This document shows, piece after piece, positions 35,503 through 43,836 of a DNA stretch of 64,000 nt. Source of the DNA: Burkholderiales bacterium (GTDB lineage: Bacteria > Pseudomonadota > Gammaproteobacteria > Burkholderiales > SG8-39); the NCBI GenBank assembly GCA_014860395.1, contig JACZJU010000048.1:1-64000 (forward strand), read 5' to 3'. The first letter of the stretch is position 1; each line of letters starts with the position of its first letter. The notes below the pieces were generated by a model. The model did no database searches, was not told the origin of the DNA, and was given only the letters and a program-made list of their open reading frames with translations. Position numbers and translations under genes: made by a program.

Positions 35503-36069
35503 ATGCATATGGATAGGCGCAACTGGCTCAGAATCTTGGCATTGACGCCCCTGGCGGGGCTGGGCGGGTCGTGGCTGGCGCGGCCGGCCTTGGCAAAAGG
35601 AGGAATATCCGTGGAAGAGCTGCAGAAGAACTGGAAATCGCTGCTCGCCGATGGCGCCGACATCGCCAGCAGCAATGCGCCACTCGTACTCTCGGACGCG
35701 GAATGGAAAAAACGCCTCTCTCCCGCGGCCTACGACGTGTTGCGGCACGAAGGCACCGAGCCCCCCGGCTCAAGCCCGCTCGACCAGGAGAAGCGCCCCG
35801 GCGTGTTCGTGTGCGCGGGTTGCCGCCTGCCGCTGTTCACCTCGGCGATGAAATTCGACAGCGGCACCGGCTGGCCCAGCTTTTTCACCACCATACCGGG
35901 CGCCTTCGGCACCAGCCGCGATTTCAAGCTCATTTTCCCGCGCACCGAATACCACTGCGCGCGCTGCGGCGGACACCATGGCCACATATTCGAAGACGGG
36001 CCGAAACCGACCGGACTGCGCTACTGCAACAATGGTGTCGCGCTGGCTTTCATCCCCAAGAGCGGCTAG
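35503..36069 (+). CDS. msrB: Peptide-methionine (R)-S-oxide reductase with putative Tat signal
   Basis: MHMDRRNWLRILALTPLAGLGG leader; GVFVCAGC...FDSGTGWPSF...RYCNNGVAL. Confidence 0.93.
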   Translation: MHMDRRNWLRILALTPLAGLGGSWLARPALAKGGISVEELQKNWKSLLADGADIASSNAPLVLSDAEWKKRLSPAAYDVLRHEGTEPPGSSPLDQEKRPGVFVCAGCRLPLFTSAMKFDSGTGWPSFFTTIPGAFGTSRDFKLIFPRTEYHCARCGGHHGHIFEDGPKPTGLRYCNNGVALAFIPKSG

Positions 36070-36138
36070 GGTTCGCCGTAGGGCGCGCTGCCCGCCGGTC
36101 TTACAGCAGACCAGGACAGCACCTCGTACAATGGGTGC

Positions 36139-37173
36139 ATGTATACGAACAAGAGCGGAACGCCCTACGCAGGGCTCACGCCGGATTGCGTGCTCGATGC
36201 GCTGGACAGCGTCGGATTGCGCGGCGACGGGCGCCTGCTCGGCCTCAACAGCTACGAAAACCGCGTCTATCAAATCTGGCTGGAGGAAGGGCCGGATTTG
36301 ACATCGGGTCCGGGCCCTGCATCCGTGGTCGTGGCCAAGTTCTACCGCCCGGAGCGCTGGACCGATGAGCAGATCGCCGAGGAGCACGAGTTCGTGCAGG
36401 AACTCGCCGAACGCGAACTCCCGGTCGTCGCCCCGCTTGCTCCCGGCGGCAGGACGCTGCACCACTTCGGCGGCTACCGCTTCGCGGTGTATCCCAAGCG
36501 CGGCGGCCGCGCACCTGAGCTGGAAGACCGCGACACCTTGGAATGGATGGGCCGTTTCATCGGCCGCATCCACGCAGTCGGCGCGTTGCGGCCTTTCCTT
36601 GTACGCCCGGTGCTGAACCTTGCGAGCTTCGGCGTCGAGCCGCGCGACTACCTCCTCGCCCATGGCTTCATTCCGCCCGATCTGGCGGCAGCCTGGACCA
36701 GCGTGGTGGCGCAGGCACTGGAAGGCGTGAGCCGCTGTTACGAGCGCGCAGGCGCGGTGCAAAACCTCAGGCTGCACGGCGACTGCCACGCCGGCAATGT
36801 GCTCTGGAGCGACAGCAGGGAGGCTCACGGCCCGCATTTCGTCGACTTCGACGACGCGCGCATGGGACCGGCAGTGCAGGACCTGTGGATGCTGCTCTCG
36901 GGCGAACGTTCAGCCATGATGCGCCAGCTGGCCGACCTGCTAGCCGGCTACGAGGATTTCCACGAATTCGATGCGCGCGAACTGCACCTGGTGGAGGCGC
37001 TGCGTACGCTACGCCTCGTCCACTATTCGGCCTGGATCGCGCGCCGCTGGGACGACCCCGCCTTCCCCGCCGCCTTCCCCTGGTTCAACACGCAGCGTTA
37101 CTGGCAGGATCGGATTCTGGAGCTGCGTGAGCAGATCGCGCTCATGGACGAGCCGCCGCTGTGGCAGGCGTGA
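36139..37173 (+). CDS. srkA: Stress response serine/threonine kinase SrkA (YihE) family
   Basis: NSYENRVYQI, LHGDCHAGNVLW, FVDFDDARMGPAVQDLWML. Confidence 0.92.
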   Translation: MYTNKSGTPYAGLTPDCVLDALDSVGLRGDGRLLGLNSYENRVYQIWLEEGPDLTSGPGPASVVVAKFYRPERWTDEQIAEEHEFVQELAERELPVVAPLAPGGRTLHHFGGYRFAVYPKRGGRAPELEDRDTLEWMGRFIGRIHAVGALRPFLVRPVLNLASFGVEPRDYLLAHGFIPPDLAAAWTSVVAQALEGVSRCYERAGAVQNLRLHGDCHAGNVLWSDSREAHGPHFVDFDDARMGPAVQDLWMLLSGERSAMMRQLADLLAGYEDFHEFDARELHLVEALRTLRLVHYSAWIARRWDDPAFPAAFPWFNTQRYWQDRILELREQIALMDEPPLWQA

Positions 37174-37233
37174 GGGCGCATGCGGGTTATCCCATGTGGA
37201 AACATGCCCGGACGCGGGGCGCTGACAGAACTT

Positions 37234-37413
37234 GCGCGGACGGCGGCCCGTCCGCGCGGATCGTCGATTGAGCACGGTTGAAAACCACATCCGTGCTCAA
37301 TCGACGATCATGGATAAGACCCCAAAGCTTTATTCCCTTCATCCAGAACCCTGTTTTTCGGACGGATGTGCTTTTGATCCGTCCGAAAAACAGGGTTGGC
37401 GCGCGAAGCGCGC
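37234..37413 (+). repeat. Composite palindromic element, copy 3
   Basis: A 37234-37257; B 37259-37277/37291-37309 (19 bp) plus a near-loop mismatch; C 37347-37367/37377-37397 (21 bp perfect); D 37399-37413. Confidence 0.95.
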
Positions 37414-37474
37414 AATAGCCGCGCACCGACGTTGGCGGAAATAGCGCGATGCCCGGACGGGCGACAGTGATCTT

Positions 37475-39571
37475 CTAGAACTTGTACCTCACCGACAGCC
37501 TGACTACGTTTACGTGATACTGCGGCGCCTGCAGGCCCAGCGTCAATACGTTCGGGATGGTGGCGGGGGCGACGCCGTCTAGCATCCAGTCCTTGCTGTC
37601 GTAGCGTTCATACCAATAGCCGGCCTGCAGCGACATGTTTTCCTTCATGCGATACGTGGCGTAGAGCTTCAGGCTGTCGAGATTGGCGGAGATGCCCGGG
37701 AACGCCGGATTCGACGCACCCGTGTAGACACTGATTTCGCTGCGCGAGCGCGTAATGCCGTAATCGGCGCCGATGTCGAGCTTGTCCGGGATCGCTGCGT
37801 GCTTCACACCCAGGCCGTAGGTGTCAATCGTATCTTTGCTGTCGGCAGACCAATCCGGGACCGAGTAGGTCTGGCTGCCGGCCTGTTTGGACTTGATCTC
37901 CTGGCGGTTCGCGAAAACGTGCATGCTGGTCCGCTCCGTCAGAACCATAGACACATCGCCATTCAGGTTCAGATCCTTGCCGCTGGTCAGGCCGATGGTC
38001 GAATCCTTGTATTTGTCCTCGGACGAATCGAATCCCAGCCCGAGATTGACGTTTTCCGCAAGGGCAATGTCGGCACGCAGTCCAACGGTTTCGCGCGTGC
38101 GGTTCGCCATATTGAATCTTCTCAGCAGCGGGTTCTCCGCAGGGGTGATCTCCGGGTTCCACTGGATGGAACCCTGGTTCCTGCGCTCGCCATGCGCGAA
38201 CTTGAACGTCAGGTCGATCTTGTCCGTAATGCGCGAACTGAGCTTGCCCCAGGCCGTATCCTCGCGGGTCTTCTCGATCTCCTGATAAGTGCGCTCATGC
38301 GCATCGAAATCCGCGCCGATCGAGCCCCGCAGCCGCGCCGAGGCCCGGTAATCGGCGCTTAGCTTCAATTTGTCCTGCTTGAAGCTGTAGGGCTGGTTGG
38401 TTCTGGGCAAGCCGACGAACATATCGGTCGCCACCGAAGGGTAGGCCGCCTGCGGTGTCTGATTGTCGCGATCGTTATGCAAGTATGCCGCGTTGAGGCG
38501 CAGCCGGTCGGTCACCGCGGAGCTCAGTTTCAGGTTCGCGTCCAGCGTGTTTGCGCGGGCGTTGAGCGACGCCCCCGGCAGGCCCGCGACAACCAGCGTG
38601 GCATTCTGCGTGGACGCGAGGAAGCTGTCGTTCTGCGTCATGCGGCCGAAAGCGATGTCGGCGCTGCCGCGCGTCTTGTCGCTGAACTGGTATCCCGCCG
38701 AGGCCGAGACCTGGTGAAACTGGTTGTCCGGCGGCAACGCGAGTTGGCCCAGCGTCTCGCCGTTGATCGCCGTATACGGATCCTGCCAGGTCAGCGCGTG
38801 ATTGTCGTTGCGGAATTTCGATCCGTAATACGCGAGTTTCAGCTGAAACTTCTTGCCGGCGTACGAGGCCGATGCGTCCACCTGGTCGGTAACGTAATCC
38901 ACCGGCTCGACTAACTGTGCCGTGTTGACGAAGAACGCGCCGCCGGTGCGCAGTATGTTGCCCTCTTTGGTATCGTGGCGAAAGTTCACCGCGTATTCCC
39001 ACTCCTTGCTGCGGTTCCAGGAAGCGCCCACGCCAAGCTGATTCCTTTGCGTGTACAGATCGACCTGCTGCAGCGTTCCAGCCACGGGCATTGCGTCCGT
39101 CGTCGCCGCGGGGAAGCCGGCCGGCAGGCTCAGCGACGCGCCGCCGCTCCCGCCGAAAGGCGTCAGCGCTCCGTCCCAGATACGATGCGGCGTCTCGTCG
39201 TACTTGAGGCGCAGCTTGTAGGTCCCCTGCTTTCCGCCTTCGACATTCAGGCCGCGCGAGTCCAGCCCGAGATCGGACGCATCGAGATTCCAGTAGGTCC
39301 CGTCTTCGCCGCGCGAGCGCACCGCGGCGTCGCCGATAGCGAAACCGCCTTTTTCGTAGAGCCCGTTGTATTGACCGAATTCGGCTGAGTTGTCCGAGAC
39401 CGAACCGGCACCCACTTCCAGCGTGCCGCTGACCCCGGTCTCGAATTTGCAGGACTCGCATTTCCACTTCGAGGTATCGACGGCTGCGGGTCCGGCGCCG
39501 TCCGCCGCCGTCGCGGTCGCAGACAATGCCGACAGCATGCCGAGCAGAAGCAGTTGATTCGAAGTCTTCAT
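37475..39571 (-). CDS. MtrB/PioB-family decahaem-associated outer membrane beta-barrel
   Basis: 698 aa, signal peptide, N-terminal CxxC (KWKCESCKF), alternating beta-strand pattern, C-terminal RLSVRYKF; adjacent to an MtrA-type cytochrome. Confidence 0.92.
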   Translation of the reverse strand: MKTSNQLLLLGMLSALSATATAADGAGPAAVDTSKWKCESCKFETGVSGTLEVGAGSVSDNSAEFGQYNGLYEKGGFAIGDAAVRSRGEDGTYWNLDASDLGLDSRGLNVEGGKQGTYKLRLKYDETPHRIWDGALTPFGGSGGASLSLPAGFPAATTDAMPVAGTLQQVDLYTQRNQLGVGASWNRSKEWEYAVNFRHDTKEGNILRTGGAFFVNTAQLVEPVDYVTDQVDASASYAGKKFQLKLAYYGSKFRNDNHALTWQDPYTAINGETLGQLALPPDNQFHQVSASAGYQFSDKTRGSADIAFGRMTQNDSFLASTQNATLVVAGLPGASLNARANTLDANLKLSSAVTDRLRLNAAYLHNDRDNQTPQAAYPSVATDMFVGLPRTNQPYSFKQDKLKLSADYRASARLRGSIGADFDAHERTYQEIEKTREDTAWGKLSSRITDKIDLTFKFAHGERRNQGSIQWNPEITPAENPLLRRFNMANRTRETVGLRADIALAENVNLGLGFDSSEDKYKDSTIGLTSGKDLNLNGDVSMVLTERTSMHVFANRQEIKSKQAGSQTYSVPDWSADSKDTIDTYGLGVKHAAIPDKLDIGADYGITRSRSEISVYTGASNPAFPGISANLDSLKLYATYRMKENMSLQAGYWYERYDSKDWMLDGVAPATIPNVLTLGLQAPQYHVNVVRLSVRYKF

Positions 39572-39657
39572 GTTTTGGTCCTGTATTGGTTCCGGCGCAA
39601 TGTGCTACATGCATCGGCCGGCACTGAAACTTCCTTTTCGATCTTTCTCATCCCCGG

Positions 39658-40656
39658 CTAGCGCATCAGCTTGGCGCCAGACGGGTGGTTCGAGCCGTGA
39701 ATCTGCGAATGGCAGTTCAGGCAACTACCCGCAAGCAGGAAGGCCTCCCCGCCGGCGCCGCCGCCCGGCAATCCGTCCGGAGTGCGCGCCACCGAAGGAT
39801 GGCCCGCCACCGAATGGCATTGCTGGCACAAGAGCGGCGGCATCTTCTTCAACCTTGCCGGATTGACCGACCCGTGCGGGTGGTGGCACAAGGTGCAGTC
39901 CTCGGCCACCGGCGCATGCTCCCACAGGAACGGTCCGCGCTTTTCTGCGTGGCAGGTGTAGCAGGTCTGATTCACCGTCGGCTTGATCAGCATGCCGCTG
40001 CTGGTCGACCCATGCGGGCTGTGGCAGTCGCTGCACGCCATCTTGCCGAAGCGCACCGGGTGCGTGGACGGCTTGGAGAAGTCCGCGCGCTCCTTCCTGT
40101 GGCACTTGTAGCAAACCTCCGGCTGCGTGGCCGTCGCCAGAACCGGGTCGCGTTCGGCATGGATTTTGTGGCAATCGCTGCACGCCACATTGTTGGCATC
40201 GTGCGTGCTCGCATGCCAGCCGATGCGCGCATTGTTCTCGTGACACGCCAGGCAGAACTTGTTGCGCTGCTGCGGGGTCAGGAACGAGCTGGACTTGAAG
40301 CTGTTGATGCCGTCCGGGCCGCCGCCGTTGTCGGCGTGCTTTTTTCCGGGACCGTGGCAGGCCTCGCATTGCAGGTTTCCCGGCGCAAAGGGCGCGCGCT
40401 TGTCCGCGCGGTTGGCGTGCTTGGTCTTGAAAATCGCGAACACTGGATAGCCGCCGCCTTCGACGTGGCACATCAGGCAGGTGTCCGCGCCTGTTTCGGT
40501 GTATTCCGTTCCCAGGCTGGGCGGGGGCGGCGGCGGCTCGGCAGCCTTGGCAGGTTCCGCGTCGGCTGCGGCAGCGCTGAACGAAACGCCCGACAACAGA
40601 AGCAGCGCGGCGAATAATGTTTTCTTGATAGTCATCGTTGTCTGTCCGTTAGCCAT
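39658..40656 (-). CDS. MtrA/DmsE-type periplasmic decahaem c-type cytochrome
   Basis: 332 aa from MANGQTTMTIKKTLFAALLLLSG; ten CxxCH motifs counted; next to the MtrB-like gene. Confidence 0.93.
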   Translation of the reverse strand: MANGQTTMTIKKTLFAALLLLSGVSFSAAAADAEPAKAAEPPPPPPSLGTEYTETGADTCLMCHVEGGGYPVFAIFKTKHANRADKRAPFAPGNLQCEACHGPGKKHADNGGGPDGINSFKSSSFLTPQQRNKFCLACHENNARIGWHASTHDANNVACSDCHKIHAERDPVLATATQPEVCYKCHRKERADFSKPSTHPVRFGKMACSDCHSPHGSTSSGMLIKPTVNQTCYTCHAEKRGPFLWEHAPVAEDCTLCHHPHGSVNPARLKKMPPLLCQQCHSVAGHPSVARTPDGLPGGGAGGEAFLLAGSCLNCHSQIHGSNHPSGAKLMR

Positions 40657-40700
40657 GGTTCTTGTTGATCCCTGATACCCGCGCGCATCAGCCCTGGCGC

Positions 40701-43067
40701 TTACTTCACGCCGTGCACCGTCTTGACATCCAGCACCTTGCCGGCCCCGTGGCAGAAAGCGCAAGCCTCCGGCACGGCTGCCGCGATTGCCGCCTGCGTC
40801 ACAGAGAATTTCCCGGCGGGAAAGGTATCCTGCATATGCAGCTTCACCGATGCGCTGTCGTGGCAGGACGAGCACACCGCCGCGGTCGGCGAGATTCTGA
40901 GGTTGTCCGCGGGATCGGTCGCCGAGGCGCCGGTTCCGATCGTGGTCCCGAGAATGCCGTTGGCTGTCGGCGCGCTCCAAGTCCCCGTCAGCTGGTAGGA
41001 GGTGCCGGCATGGCAGGCCGAGCAGTCATTCAATTTTCCGGGGAAAACCACGGCGCTGAAATCGTTCACGCTGCCGCCGAAGCCATACACCGTGATCCCG
41101 GTCGTGCGGAATCCGCCCTTGTCCGCCTGTCCCGCATGGATGGCATGGATCATCGTCTTGAAGTCGATCGATTCTTCCAGCTTGCCGTCGGCGCCGCCGG
41201 TGAGCGCGCCGGGAGCACCCGGACGCCGGCTCGCATCGGTCGCGTCCGGATTGTGGCAAACCACGCAGACACCGGGTTCGTCGGTGCGGTTGTTGCCGTG
41301 CAAGCTCAGCACGTCATGGCAGACGTTGCACTTGGCCACGTCGACCACCGTCCGTCTCGCAACGACGGTGCCGGTAATCGCGGCATCCTTGAACGCGCTC
41401 TTGACCTTCAGCCGGTCGGTAAACGTCCCCGCGGTGGTGACGTCTCCGGCGGGATGCCCATCGATCGTGACCCGCAGCGTGCCCGTTTGGGCGGTAGGGA
41501 TGGCGACCGTCGAAGTGACGGTGTAAGTGCCGTCCCCGACCGCCACCGAATTCGCCAGGGCGTCGATGCTGACCGGCTGGCCGAAGCTTGCGCCGCTGCC
41601 CTCATTGCCTAAATCGAGCTTCCCGTTTTCGTTCCAGCCGATGCTGACGGCCAGCCTGCTGCTGCCGTCCGCCGTTTGCGTGAAGTGCGGGTCGGTCTTG
41701 ATGTCGTAGGGTGCATCCGCGTTGGTCGGGTCGGTGACGGAGAAGGTAACGACCGGCTTCGCCCCCGCCGTCGTGGGCGTGACGCTGAGGACGCTGTACT
41801 TGAACTTGGCGGAGGCCGCTTTGAACCTTTCCGGGAAGTTGTGCGCGAGGGCAATATCCTTATTGTCAGGAAACTTCCCTGCCGCATGGCACACCACGCA
41901 GGCGCTGCTGTCGGTCATGACGCCGCCCGAATGCGGCTTCGTCTGATACGGCTTGGCCGGATCGGAGCTTGCGCCGAAATACACGTCGTCGTGGCAGGCG
42001 CCGCAGGCATCCATGTTCGGCTGGGTCTTCCAGTTGTCGCCCTGGGCGGTGGCGTTCGACGCGCCCGGCGTGCCGTCGTGGCACTTGCTGCAGTTGCGCA
42101 CATCCTGCGGGAAGGCAGCATTGGAAAAATCGGTGCCGTTGACCACGTAGGGCGTGCCCGCAAGCACGCTGGGCAACGCGGCGCCGTCATGAATCTTGTG
42201 GATCATCACCTTGAAATCCACAGTCGTGTTGGGCGTCCCGGCGACCCAGGACCCCGGGTTGTGGCAGGTGACGCATAACTTGGTGTCGACGCGCGTGCCA
42301 TGCGCCTCGAGTTCGTTGTGGCAGGCGTTGCACTTGGCCGTGGCGACGATATCGCGTTTGCTTGCGACCGCGCCGCCCCCCGGCACAAAATCATACACGC
42401 CGGCTGCCTTGGGATACGCGTTGTTGCCCTGCTGAATCGTGACGCGATGGGTCAAGCCGGGCTGATAGCTGATATCGAGCGCTTTGCCGTTTGCGTCGGT
42501 ACACGGCGCCGGGCAGGAATTCGCGGCGGGATTCGTGATGTCGGTGGCAAACGTATAGGTGTAGCTGCCGTCGCCGTGATTCGACAGCGAGCCGAAAGCG
42601 TAGCCGGTAGCCGAGCGCTCCTGGCTACCCTGCACCGCCCCGCTCCTGGCCCGGTTGATATAGTTCTGCCAGGCGCTGGGAGCGCCGTTCGACCCCGGCG
42701 AGAGCTTGGCGATGTTGAAGCGCAGGTCCGCGGCAACAAGGCCCGACATGCCGGCGCCGGCCTGGTTGGTGACGGTGAAGTTCACCACCGGCGGGCTGTT
42801 GATGGTCACCGACGTGATGTTCACGTTCAGCGCGCTGGAGGCGGCCAGTGCTGCCGCACCAGCGGCAAGTCCGTCCGTCGCTCCGCCCGTTCCCGCGCCA
42901 GCCGAACCGCCACTGGATCCGCCACCGCAACCGGCCAATGCCAACACCAGCATGCCGGCCGCCAAACCCTGAATGAAGTTCCCGGTTCTCCGGATGGACC
43001 AGACCTTCGGCCTCCCACCTTGAAGTGCAAGGCCGGTCCAGCGAAACGACAATCGATGCTCGGTCAT
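40701..43067 (-). CDS. OmcA/MtrC-family decahaem outer-surface lipoprotein cytochrome (1)
   Basis: Lipobox LALAGC, ten CxxCH motifs, C-terminus CAFCHGAGKVLDVKTVHGVK. Confidence 0.92.
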   Translation of the reverse strand: MTEHRLSFRWTGLALQGGRPKVWSIRRTGNFIQGLAAGMLVLALAGCGGGSSGGSAGAGTGGATDGLAAGAAALAASSALNVNITSVTINSPPVVNFTVTNQAGAGMSGLVAADLRFNIAKLSPGSNGAPSAWQNYINRARSGAVQGSQERSATGYAFGSLSNHGDGSYTYTFATDITNPAANSCPAPCTDANGKALDISYQPGLTHRVTIQQGNNAYPKAAGVYDFVPGGGAVASKRDIVATAKCNACHNELEAHGTRVDTKLCVTCHNPGSWVAGTPNTTVDFKVMIHKIHDGAALPSVLAGTPYVVNGTDFSNAAFPQDVRNCSKCHDGTPGASNATAQGDNWKTQPNMDACGACHDDVYFGASSDPAKPYQTKPHSGGVMTDSSACVVCHAAGKFPDNKDIALAHNFPERFKAASAKFKYSVLSVTPTTAGAKPVVTFSVTDPTNADAPYDIKTDPHFTQTADGSSRLAVSIGWNENGKLDLGNEGSGASFGQPVSIDALANSVAVGDGTYTVTSTVAIPTAQTGTLRVTIDGHPAGDVTTAGTFTDRLKVKSAFKDAAITGTVVARRTVVDVAKCNVCHDVLSLHGNNRTDEPGVCVVCHNPDATDASRRPGAPGALTGGADGKLEESIDFKTMIHAIHAGQADKGGFRTTGITVYGFGGSVNDFSAVVFPGKLNDCSACHAGTSYQLTGTWSAPTANGILGTTIGTGASATDPADNLRISPTAAVCSSCHDSASVKLHMQDTFPAGKFSVTQAAIAAAVPEACAFCHGAGKVLDVKTVHGVK

Positions 43068-43231
43068 GATTACCCTTTGTTGGAGGACACATCGCTCCTC
43101 CGCTCGAACAACCCCGAAAAAGCACGGAGCGTTACGAAATTCACAGCGGCTACGCGACGTTGAAACCCGTTCCGAATCCTAATTCAGATCGGTTCATGTT
43201 GCAAATGCAAACCACCGTGTTTCCAGCCTTG

Positions 43232-43645
43232 TCATCGACTGGCGCCCGCCTTTTTCAGCTTCTCCAGTTTGGCCGCGCTGGCCGCATTCTGCTTCGCGAT
43301 CACGCGTGATTTGAGCGCGTCGTAGCTCCCCGGCGACACGATGTTTTCAGTCAGCAGATCGGCCTTGCTGAGGTAAGGCCGGCCGGCGATGATCTTGTCG
43401 GCGTCCGCGTCCTTGATGCCCGGCAGCTTCTTCAGTTCTGCCTTGCCGGCGCTGTTGATATCGACGGGCTTGGCCCGTGCTTTGGCTTTGTTTGCCTTGG
43501 CGGCTTTGTCGTTGGACGCTTTGCCTTTGCTGATTGCTTTCGTTTCTGCGCCCGGTCCGGTCGTACTATCGGCTGCAAAGGAGGGGCTGGCGCACAGCAG
43601 CAGTGCTGCGGCTATGAATGCGGATGAGATGATGCTGCGTTGCAT
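43232..43645 (-). CDS. Exported ComEA-like helix-hairpin-helix protein
   Basis: Signal peptide MQRSIISSAFIAAALLLCASPSFAA; VDINSAGKAELKKLPGIKDADADKII HhH motif. Confidence 0.88.
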   Translation of the reverse strand: MQRSIISSAFIAAALLLCASPSFAADSTTGPGAETKAISKGKASNDKAAKANKAKARAKPVDINSAGKAELKKLPGIKDADADKIIAGRPYLSKADLLTENIVSPGSYDALKSRVIAKQNAASAAKLEKLKKAGASR

Positions 43646-43728
43646 AAAGAATCTCCGGGAATTGATTAGATGACAATCCTGTAGCAAACATGACCGGCGT
43701 GCCCGATATTCCGGACGCGCATAACATG

Positions 43729-43763
43729 AAAAAAAGACCCGGAAGCGTTGCCGCCTCCGGGTC
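43729..43763 (-). terminator. Intrinsic terminator after OmcA/MtrC-like gene 2
   Basis: Minus strand GACCCGGAGGCGGCAACGCTTCCGGGTCTTTTTTT. Confidence 0.92.
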
Positions 43764-43836
43764 ATCTTTTGCTTCAGTTGCCGGTGCTCGGAAAACCGTG
43801 CCCCGGCTTGCTTACCGTGACCAAACCTCGGTCACG

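Noticed and set aside
40657-40980. N-terminal extension of the MtrA-like ORF in the ORF track
   Set aside because: Extension overlaps the C-terminus of cytochrome 1 and has no signal-peptide character; the start at 40656 or 40635 gives a proper signal peptide and MtrA-like length
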